Origin: Synechococcus sp. HW_metabat.21
GTDB taxonomy: Bacteria; Cyanobacteriota; Cyanobacteriia; PCC-6307; Cyanobiaceae
NCBI GenBank assembly: GCA_018623875.1
Contig: JAAZUZ010000042.1
Location: 1-11,714 of the forward strand
Length of the DNA: 11,714 bases
Reading direction: 5' to 3'
The translations under genes and the position numbers were made by a program. Positions 1 through 5,918 of this stretch are shown one piece after another. The notes beneath the pieces are model-generated. The model did no database searches, was not told the origin of the DNA, and saw only the letters and a list, made by a program, of their open reading frames with translations. Within the stretch, counting starts at the first letter, position 1; each line of letters begins with the position of its first letter.

Positions 1-54
1 CAGACCCGGGCGATACGCCGGAGTCACTGCTGTTGGGGTTGCCTCCTCAGCCAT
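1..54 (-). CDS. gltA: Probable citrate synthase, N-terminal fragment (cut by left edge)
   Basis: Only the first 18 codons are present, read leftwards from an ATG at 54 to the window edge with no stop. The peptide is MAEEATPTAVTPAYRPGL. The Y-R-P-G-L string at its end resembles the start of cyanobacterial citrate synthases, which usually open with a variable lead and then a (Y/F)-(R/K)-P-G-L-E-G-V-P-A-T segment; that resemblance is from memory. Citrate synthase condenses acetyl-CoA and oxaloacetate at the entry of the TCA branch. The ATG lies 26 bp beyond the stop of sixA on the same strand, so it would be the third gene of a DUF3352-sixA-gltA operon. I see no strong Shine-Dalgarno sequence. 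With so few residues the identity is a reasoned guess; that a coding region starts here is more secure than its name. Confidence 0.55.
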   Translation of the reverse strand, partial: MAEEATPTAVTPAYRPGL

Positions 55-80
55 GGGATCGGGGTTGCTTCAACCGCAAC

Positions 81-641
81 CTAAGGCGCGCCCTGGCTTC
101 GGGACTGTCGTCGACCAAGCAACACGCGCGGAGGCAGAACCATCTCCAAACGGGCCGAGCCCAGCAACTCCGCCGCCGGTGCCGCAGGCCATTGCAACAG
201 CAAGGCCCCCGCTTTCTTGAGCCGAATCGCCTGGGGGGCACGGGCCATGGGTACACCGATCAAGAGGGCCGCCAGGGTGCTCAGATCTGGTTCATGGCCC
301 ACCAGCGCCAAGCGCTTCCAACCGGGCCGCGGGGAGAGGGGCCCAAGCCAGCGCTCCAGCAGGGGCAGGGGATCCGCCAGGGGCGCCAAGGCCGCTGCCA
401 ACTCCAATTCAGGCGCCAAGCCTGCACTCACGATCAACTCGGCGGTCTGGCGAGCCCGTACAAGCGGACTGCTCAGCACCAGGTCGCAGGCCAAGTCCAA
501 CTCCAGCAGACGCTCCAGCTGCTGGCTCGTGCGCTCGCGGCCCTCCAGCGTCAGGCTGCGCTGGGCGTCATCGAGGTCCTCACTGCGCTCTTCCGCGATG
601 CCGTGACGCACCAACAGCAGCTCGCATTTGCGGCTCGCCAT
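81..641 (-). CDS. sixA: Phosphohistidine phosphatase SixA (histidine phosphatase superfamily)
   Basis: This 186-residue cytoplasmic protein belongs to the phosphoglycerate-mutase-like histidine phosphatases. It begins with the family signature L-L-V-R-H-G at residues 9-14, with His13 as the expected phospho-accepting nucleophile. Further motifs are S-S-P-L-V-R-A-R-Q-T-A at 57-67, whose arginines would bind phosphate, and V-G-H-E-P-D-L at 114-120, where His116 is the second catalytic histidine. The short RHG...SSPxxRAxQTA...GHEPxL layout and size fit SixA, which in E. coli removes phosphate from histidine phosphotransfer proteins; the cyanobacterial substrate cannot be read here. An open frame continues far upstream, but the ATG at 641 is chosen because it places RHG near the N-terminus and sits 2 bp after the stop of the preceding DUF3352 gene (TGACCATG). 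That spacing points to translational coupling. The next gene, probably gltA, starts 26 bp downstream. Confidence 0.88.
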   Translation of the reverse strand: MASRKCELLLVRHGIAEERSEDLDDAQRSLTLEGRERTSQQLERLLELDLACDLVLSSPLVRARQTAELIVSAGLAPELELAAALAPLADPLPLLERWLGPLSPRPGWKRLALVGHEPDLSTLAALLIGVPMARAPQAIRLKKAGALLLQWPAAPAAELLGSARLEMVLPPRVLLGRRQSRSQGAP

Positions 642-643
642 GG

Positions 644-2233
644 TCAGGAGTGCAGTTGCAAAAGCGCCCGAAGCCGCAGGCTGCGTTGCTCCGTGCCGTC
701 GGGCTCCAGGCTCAACGCAGCCCCATCCACCATCGGGGTCAGGGAGGAGCTCGAGAGGGTCCCCAGCAGACGCCAGGGCTTCCAGTGGCTCAAAAGCCCC
801 TGGGCCACCTGGGCATCCATCGACCACTGGAACGGCGCCTGGGGGGAACCCAAGAGCTCCAGTTGATCGAGGCGCTCTTGGGGCGAACGACGGCCTTCGT
901 GCTGCTGGTTCAGGATCGCCAATCCCTGCCCCCACCAGGCCACGCCCCCTTGGCTCGCGCGGGCGCCAGCCAACTGCGCCTGAAGCTGATCGGGATTGCC
1001 CTTCACGGGCTTCGACTCCAGTCGCGTCCAAGCCTGGAGGGTCTGACCGCGGCTCTCCAGGGGAGACGCGCTGTACCCATCGGCCTCCAGGGCCGGCTGC
1101 AGGGTCTCCGCCGCGGGGCGATCTCCGCGGGTGCCGAGCAACCAACCTTCACCCTGGTGGGCCCAGAGCAGGGGGCCGGAATCCGCCCCGGCGACCAGGG
1201 CCGGCAGGGGTCCATTTTCCCGTTGCAGCGCCTGGCTCAGGGCTGGACCCAGCAGGCTGCTCCAACCCTTGGTGTCCTGATCAGCGAGCAGTTGAGCCGG
1301 ATTGGTGAGGAGGGCCAAGCTGTCGGCTGCCACCTGAACCTGGCGCAGCAGCTCGCTGTTCACCGGGCCCAGGCTGGGCAGGGCCTCCCGCAGCTGGGCC
1401 AGGCCATCGACCTGAAGCCCAGATCCCTGCGGGGTCAGCCCCAGCACCAATTCAACGGCGGCCGAGTCCTCGCCAACCGGCAAGCCCAGCCACTGCTCCA
1501 TCGCTTCGGGCCGGGCTGTCAGCAGCGCCACCCCCTCGCCCAGCCGTTGGATGGCTTTCTGCAGGGGAGCGCTGGCCGCCTGATTCAGTTCATCGATTTG
1601 GGAGACATCGAGCGCCTGCTCGAGCACACCGCGACCGGAGGCGATCAAGACCAAGTCGTCGTTAATCAGCGCCGTAGCCAGGGGGTGGGGGTCCTGCCCC
1701 AACAGCGCCCCACGGCCGCTGATCAGGCCCATGCCGCGATAGCTCGTGATCTGCAGATCGGTGCCCGCCAGGCTGCGGGTCTGCCAGAAGCGCTGCAGGA
1801 AGCGACGGGCCCCTTCGTTGTCACGGCTGCGCAGGGCCAAGACCCAACCGGGAGCCTCCTCGCGACCAGGTGGGGTCAGCAGAGCGAAACTGCTTTCATC
1901 CCCAAGCCAGGGGGAGAGTTCTGAGGAGTAGTCCAGGCCAGCGGCGGCAAACGCCCCATCACGCAGGCGATCGGCGGCGGCGGCGGCCTGGCGGCGCTGC
2001 CGCGGAGGGGCGACGGCCCGGGCGTAGGCGGCGGGCTGATCCGGACCGACGAGCCAGTGCAGGCTGAGGGGCGCGGTCCTGGGGACGAAGCGGGCCGCCA
2101 GCGGCATCGAGAGGGCCTGGTGTTGCAACGCGAGGGGACTGCGCTGCAGCAGCAGCCACCAGCCCGCCAAGCCAAAGCTCAGCATCGCCAACGCCACCGC
2201 CAGCAGTGCCGCCAAGAAGGGGCGGGCCTTCAT
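644..2233 (-). CDS. DUF3352 family membrane-anchored protein
   Basis: This is a 529-residue protein of unknown function that I recognise as the DUF3352 family, common in cyanobacteria. Residues about 6-29 form a strongly hydrophobic Leu/Ala-rich segment after Lys2 and Arg4, which is a signal anchor or uncleaved signal peptide; the remainder would then sit in the periplasm or thylakoid lumen. Family-like features follow: an A-R-F-V-P-R-T-A-P stretch near residue 50, then G-L-D-Y near 100, and a P-W-L-G-D-E motif around residues 108-113. The rest alternates Leu-rich helices with Gly/Ser turns, and the acidic and Gln content suggests a soluble exported domain. I see no catalytic motif. It is the first gene of a minus-strand operon; its TGA is 2 bp before the sixA ATG. 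The start ATG at 2233 is the only one that keeps the signal anchor at the N-terminus. A weak GTAGG lies upstream. Confidence 0.82.
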   Translation of the reverse strand: MKARPFLAALLAVALAMLSFGLAGWWLLLQRSPLALQHQALSMPLAARFVPRTAPLSLHWLVGPDQPAAYARAVAPPRQRRQAAAAADRLRDGAFAAAGLDYSSELSPWLGDESSFALLTPPGREEAPGWVLALRSRDNEGARRFLQRFWQTRSLAGTDLQITSYRGMGLISGRGALLGQDPHPLATALINDDLVLIASGRGVLEQALDVSQIDELNQAASAPLQKAIQRLGEGVALLTARPEAMEQWLGLPVGEDSAAVELVLGLTPQGSGLQVDGLAQLREALPSLGPVNSELLRQVQVAADSLALLTNPAQLLADQDTKGWSSLLGPALSQALQRENGPLPALVAGADSGPLLWAHQGEGWLLGTRGDRPAAETLQPALEADGYSASPLESRGQTLQAWTRLESKPVKGNPDQLQAQLAGARASQGGVAWWGQGLAILNQQHEGRRSPQERLDQLELLGSPQAPFQWSMDAQVAQGLLSHWKPWRLLGTLSSSSLTPMVDGAALSLEPDGTEQRSLRLRALLQLHS

Positions 2234-2313
2234 GCGTTGCCTACAGGATTGGCCTCATCTTTATGCATCAAGGCGATCTTTGGCACCCCCGTTGCCGTCG
2301 GTAGGGTTCAGCG
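2234..2313. promoter_or_regulatory. Divergent intergenic region (DUF3352 operon / rhodanese)
   Basis: These 80 bp separate the divergent starts of the DUF3352 gene and the rhodanese gene, so promoters for both transcription units should lie in or near them. The stretch is visibly more AT-rich in its middle (around 2264-2283) than the flanking coding DNA. I could not assign convincing -35/-10 pairs: a TTGCCT near 2235 and a TATGCA near 2262 are 19 bp apart, a poor match. No operator-like inverted repeat stands out. Confidence 0.4.
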
Positions 2314-2658
2314 ATGGCAAGTCCGATCAGCATTAGCGCCAGCGAACTGAAGCGCCGTCTGGATGCCGAAGAAGCGCTGCAACTGGTGGATGTGCGGGAA
2401 GCCATGGAGCTGGACCTCGCGCGGCTCCAGCAACCCGTCATCCATCTCCCCTTGAGCCAATCGGAGACCTGGATTGAGCAGATCTCAAGCCTGATCAACC
2501 GAGACGTACCGGTGGTCGTGCTCTGCCATGCCGGCATTCGCAGCTGGCAATTCGCCTGCTGGCTGATGGAGGCCCAGGGCTACGAGCAGGTCCTGAACCT
2601 GCAGGGGGGCATTGACGCCTGGAGTGTCTCCGCCGACCCCAGCGTGCCCCGCTACTAA
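2314..2658 (+). CDS. Single-domain rhodanese-like sulfurtransferase
   Basis: This 114-residue protein is one complete rhodanese domain. It has the N-terminal element L-V-D-V-R-E at residues 24-29, an I-H-L-P-L stretch at 43-47, and the active-site loop C-H-A-G-I-R-S at 71-77, where Cys71 would carry the persulfide. The C-terminal half has L-N-L-Q-G-G-I-D-A-W at 94-103, the usual closing motif. All key parts are present, so it should be able to transfer sulfane sulfur; the physiological acceptor is unknown. The six-residue active loop with R-S at the end is of the GlpE/thiosulfate-sulfurtransferase type rather than an arsenate reductase or Cdc25 loop. It is cytoplasmic, with no signal peptide. 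The ATG at 2314 is the natural start. It leads a plus-strand series, with the ABC exporter 50 bp downstream. Confidence 0.9.
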   Translation: MASPISISASELKRRLDAEEALQLVDVREAMELDLARLQQPVIHLPLSQSETWIEQISSLINRDVPVVVLCHAGIRSWQFACWLMEAQGYEQVLNLQGGIDAWSVSADPSVPRY

Positions 2659-2708
2659 GCGGTCAAAACTGCAGCTGCTTGCTATCGGTTGGCTGGTTGA
2701 GCCGGCCG

Positions 2709-4874
2709 ATGTTTCCGCTGCTGCTGCCCCTCAGACTGTGGCGCTACTTCGGCAACCAGCGGCTGAAGGCGGTCTTCGCCATCCTCACGGTCCTCCCAGA
2801 CCCGCTGCTGATGGTCGGGATACCGGTGCTGCTGCAGCTGGTCATCGACCAGGTCATTGATCAAGCCAGCGGCGGCCCGCCCGTGGCGTTGCTCGTCCTG
2901 CTGCCCTGCGCCTGGCTGCTGGTGGCGGTGGCCTGCAATGGCCTCTCCATCCGTTTGTTTGCCGCCCTGGGAAGCCAACTGGGGACGAGCTTTCGCCAGC
3001 GGCTGTTCGGGCACCTCCTGGAGCAACCCAACCCCAGCGACGGCAGCACCGAAGGCAGCGAGCAAAGCCTGCTGGCCCTGCAGATCCCCACCCTCGAGAA
3101 CGTGGTGGTCAGCCAGCTGCCGCTGTTCACTTGGACCGTCGCCCAGCTGTTGCTGGGGGTGCTGCTGCTGTTCACCAGCGACTGGCGGCTCGCCCTGGTG
3201 GCGATCGTTCTCACCCCGCTGCTACTGGTGAGCCAGGTGGCCTTCACCCCGGCCCTGGCCCGGCGGGAAGAGGGACGGGTCGAGCAGGCCGGCCGGCTGC
3301 TCAGTTACGCCAGCGAACGCCTGCGCAGCCGGGAGCTTGTGGATCTCTTTGGGCTCCGCAGTCCCACCCGTTCGGAATTCAATCGACGCAACCGGGAGTT
3401 GATGCGCTGGGCCCAGCGGGTCGGGGCGATGTCGGGCCTCCAGCAGGCCGCCCTGACCGCCTCCGCGATGCTCACCTTGGTGAGCGTGTTCGCCCTTGGC
3501 ACCTGGCTGGTGCTGGAGCAACAACTCACGGTCGGGCAACTGGTCTCGGCCCTGGGAATTGCCACGGCCATGGTCAGTGGCATGTGGCAACTGGGGGCCT
3601 CCCTACTGCCGCTACAGGCCGCCACGACCGCCCTGAACCTGCTGGAACAGGCGTTGCCGGCAGCAGGGCGTTCCGAGCAACGGCCGGCGGTGGCCCGGGG
3701 GATTGAGCCCAGTCCCCCGGACCTGCGGCAACAGCTGGCCATCGAGCAGGTGCAGTTCCGCTACCCCGGTGGCGGCGGGCTGAGTCAGTTCAACTTGACC
3801 ATCCCCGCCAACAGCTCCCTCGCCCTGGTGGGCCCCAGCGGAGGCGGGAAAAGCACGGTGCTGCGGCTGCTGCTGCGGCAGATCGAGCCGCAACGCGGCT
3901 GTCTGCGGGTCGATGGGATTCCCCTCAGCGAGACCGACCGCGGTCAATGGCTGGAGCAGGTGGCCTTGGTGCCCCAAGAGACGGTGCTCTTTGATCTCTC
4001 CATCGCCGACAACATCAGGCTGGGCCGCCTCGAGGCCAGCGATCAGGAGGTGCTGGAGGCGGCCTTAGCCGCAGAGCTGGGGGACCTCATCGAGACCCTG
4101 CCGAACGGATTACAGACCCCCGTGGGCTCCGGCGGCGGTCGTCTCTCCGGCGGCCAGAAACAACGGATCGCCATCGCCCGGGCCATCGTGCGCAACCCGA
4201 GGCTGCTCCTGCTGGATGAGGCCACCAGCGCCCTCGACCCCAACACCGAAGAGGCGATCAACGCCACCCTGCGCCGGCTCAGCGCGGGCCGCACGGTGGT
4301 CTCCGTCCTGCACCGGCTGCGGGCGGCTGCGGCCATGGATCAGATCGCCGTGATCGATCGCGGCCAGGTGGTCGAGCTCGGGCACCACAACGACCTTTTA
4401 GCCGCGGGCGGGCTCTATGCGTCCTTCTGGCATCGCCAGATGAGCGGCTTCAACCTCTCGCAACGGGTGCGGATCACGCCCGAGCGCCTGGCCACGATCC
4501 CCCTCTTCCACGGAGTGGATCCGAAGTTGCTGCGCTGGCTGGCTGCGGAATTTGTCAGCGACCGCGTCCGCCATGGCGAAGAGGTCTTCCGCGAAGGGGA
4601 CGCACCGGATGCCTTCTACGTCGTGGTGGCCGGCACCTTGGAGGTGCTGCAAGACGACCTCTGGGGCGGGATTCCGATCAAGCAGGGGCTGGTGGAAGAG
4701 GGGGACTTCTTCGGCGATGCCGGCCTGATCGAGGACCAACCGCGGGCCGTCACGGTGCGGGCACGGGGGGATGGTCTGCTGCTGCGGCTCGACCGCGATC
4801 GTTTCCTGGATTTGCTGGATCAGGACCCGGACTACCGCCGCTTTTTCCTCCATTCAGCCCGCGCCAGCGTTTAG
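2709..4874 (+). CDS. ABC exporter half-transporter with C-terminal cNMP-binding-like domain
   Basis: Numbering is from the ATG at 2709 (721 residues). The first ~300 residues hold six hydrophobic segments (about 22-47, 58-78, 137-156, 160-178, 250-268, 276-296), the fold of type-IV ABC exporters. The ATPase follows with Walker A G-P-S-G-G-G-K-S-T at 375-383, Q-loop Gln423, signature L-S-G-G-Q at 479-483, Walker B ending Asp503-Glu504, D-loop S-A-L-D at 507-510 and H-loop His535. All catalytic residues are there, so it should work as a homodimeric pump in the membrane; the substrate is unknown. Residues about 595-705 form a Crp-like cyclic-nucleotide-binding domain with F-G-D at 668-670 and P-R-A at 678-680. 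There is no N-terminal C39 peptidase, unlike bacteriocin exporters. An in-frame TTG at 2679 would add 10 residues; ATG is preferred. Neighbours are rhodanese 50 bp upstream and hrcA 38 bp downstream. Confidence 0.88.
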   Translation: MFPLLLPLRLWRYFGNQRLKAVFAILTVLPDPLLMVGIPVLLQLVIDQVIDQASGGPPVALLVLLPCAWLLVAVACNGLSIRLFAALGSQLGTSFRQRLFGHLLEQPNPSDGSTEGSEQSLLALQIPTLENVVVSQLPLFTWTVAQLLLGVLLLFTSDWRLALVAIVLTPLLLVSQVAFTPALARREEGRVEQAGRLLSYASERLRSRELVDLFGLRSPTRSEFNRRNRELMRWAQRVGAMSGLQQAALTASAMLTLVSVFALGTWLVLEQQLTVGQLVSALGIATAMVSGMWQLGASLLPLQAATTALNLLEQALPAAGRSEQRPAVARGIEPSPPDLRQQLAIEQVQFRYPGGGGLSQFNLTIPANSSLALVGPSGGGKSTVLRLLLRQIEPQRGCLRVDGIPLSETDRGQWLEQVALVPQETVLFDLSIADNIRLGRLEASDQEVLEAALAAELGDLIETLPNGLQTPVGSGGGRLSGGQKQRIAIARAIVRNPRLLLLDEATSALDPNTEEAINATLRRLSAGRTVVSVLHRLRAAAAMDQIAVIDRGQVVELGHHNDLLAAGGLYASFWHRQMSGFNLSQRVRITPERLATIPLFHGVDPKLLRWLAAEFVSDRVRHGEEVFREGDAPDAFYVVVAGTLEVLQDDLWGGIPIKQGLVEEGDFFGDAGLIEDQPRAVTVRARGDGLLLRLDRDRFLDLLDQDPDYRRFFLHSARASV

Positions 4875-4912
4875 GCCCCGTAGCATCCGCCCAGCGGCTC
4901 TGATGCACCGTT

Positions 4913-5911
4913 TTGCAGCCCCTGCCCCGCCGGCAACAGGAGGTGCTTCAGGCGACGGTGCAGCACTACGTCGACACCACGGAGCCCGTCGGCAGCCAAA
5001 CCTTGGTGCGGCGCTTCGGCCTGAAGGCGAGCCCCGCCACGGTGCGCTCCGCGATGGGAGCCCTGGAGCAGCGCGGACTGCTGACCCAACCGCACACCTC
5101 CGCCGGCCGTGTCCCGAGCCAACTGGGCTATCGCCACTACGTGGACTGCCTGCTGCCCGCCCCCGGGGCCGCCGCCAACCAACTCAGCCGCGAACTCACG
5201 GGACTGAGTCTCCAGTGGGCGGCGCTGGATGACCTGCTGCTGCAACTCGCGCGCCGCCTTGCGGATCTCACGGGCTTGATGAGCCTGATCACGCGGCCCC
5301 AGGAGCTCGGCGGCAGTCTCGAGACACTCCGCCTGGTGCCCAGCGACGACCGGCTGCTGGTGCTGCTCGTGGAAAAGGGGGCGGCAGCCAGCTGCTTGAA
5401 CCTGCGGATGCCCGAGGAACTCGGGGCCCAGGTGCCAGCCCTGGAGCGCTGGGCGAGCGATCAACTGCGCGGTGGTGCCGGCCGCCTGAACTGGAAGGCC
5501 CTGCCGAGCCAGCTGGGCAGCAGCGGCGAACTCCTGCGCCAGGGGCTGAGCAGCCACAGCCTGGCCCGGGGCGGCAGCGGTGAAGGGGCGGTGAGCCTCG
5601 GGGTGGCGGGACTGCTTGGGCAACCGGAGTTCCAAAGCAGCTCCAGCCTGAAGCCACTGCTGCAGCTCGTGGAGCTCGAGCCGCAGCAGGTCCTGCAAAG
5701 CGAGGCCGCCAGCGGCAACGGTGGGGTCTGGATTGGCTCAGAGCATCCCCACCCCGCCCTGCAGCACTGCGCCGTGGTGCAGGCCAGCTATGGCAGCCGC
5801 ACCGGGGCCAGCGGCCAGGTGGCCCTGATCGGTCCGATGCGGATGGCCTATTCCACCGCTCGCTCAGCGGTGGAGGGCGTCGCGGGTTATCTCGAGCGCC
5901 TGCTCAGCTGA
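4913..5911 (+). CDS. hrcA: Heat-inducible transcription repressor HrcA
   Basis: This 332-residue protein is HrcA, the repressor that binds CIRCE operators in front of groESL and dnaK-type operons and is kept active by GroEL. The N-terminal winged helix covers roughly residues 1-75, with A-T-V-Q-H-Y-V, then S-P-A-T-V-R-S-A-M near 42-50, L-E-Q-R-G-L-L, and the wing motif H-T-S-A-G-R-V-P around 63-70. The C-terminus has V-A-L-I-G-P-M-R-M-A-Y, matching the family's I-G-P-x-R-M-x-Y. Length fits cyanobacterial HrcA. The start is a TTG at 4913: an in-frame TGA lies at 4901-4903, and the only later start, GTG at 4943, would cut into the conserved L-P-R-R-Q-Q-E-V opening. An ATG at 4903 is out of frame. 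I saw no CIRCE inverted repeat upstream, so autoregulation through CIRCE is not supported. The 3' end overlaps trpB by 8 bp. Confidence 0.92.
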   Translation: MQPLPRRQQEVLQATVQHYVDTTEPVGSQTLVRRFGLKASPATVRSAMGALEQRGLLTQPHTSAGRVPSQLGYRHYVDCLLPAPGAAANQLSRELTGLSLQWAALDDLLLQLARRLADLTGLMSLITRPQELGGSLETLRLVPSDDRLLVLLVEKGAAASCLNLRMPEELGAQVPALERWASDQLRGGAGRLNWKALPSQLGSSGELLRQGLSSHSLARGGSGEGAVSLGVAGLLGQPEFQSSSSLKPLLQLVELEPQQVLQSEAASGNGGVWIGSEHPHPALQHCAVVQASYGSRTGASGQVALIGPMRMAYSTARSAVEGVAGYLERLLS

Positions 5912-5918
5912 GGGCGCT
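5895..5918. terminator. Hairpin over the overlapping hrcA/trpB stops, possible bidirectional terminator
   Basis: Six-base arms AGCGCC (5895-5900) and GGCGCT (5913-5918) flank a perfect 10-bp palindrome CTCAGCTGAG (5903-5912). The whole can fold as a 6-bp stem, a 2-nt bulge, a 3-bp CTC/GAG stem and an AGCT loop. The stop of hrcA (5909-5911) and that of trpB (complement of 5904-5906) both lie in the palindrome. Its position between two convergent genes suits a bidirectional terminator, but neither side has a T-tract, so this is tentative. Confidence 0.4.

Noticed and set aside
650..1924. Long plus-strand open frame (424 codons) opposite the DUF3352 gene
   Set aside because: It is antisense to a recognisable protein, is rich in Gln/Arg/Gly without domain motifs, and long antisense frames are expected in GC-rich coding DNA.
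4875..4912. Search for a CIRCE operator in front of hrcA
   Set aside because: No TTAGCACTC/GAGTGCTAA inverted repeat was seen in the gap or elsewhere in the window.
4871..5698. 275-codon minus-strand open frame opposite hrcA
   Set aside because: Gln/Ala/Leu-rich shadow of HrcA codons; no motifs and no plausible start context.
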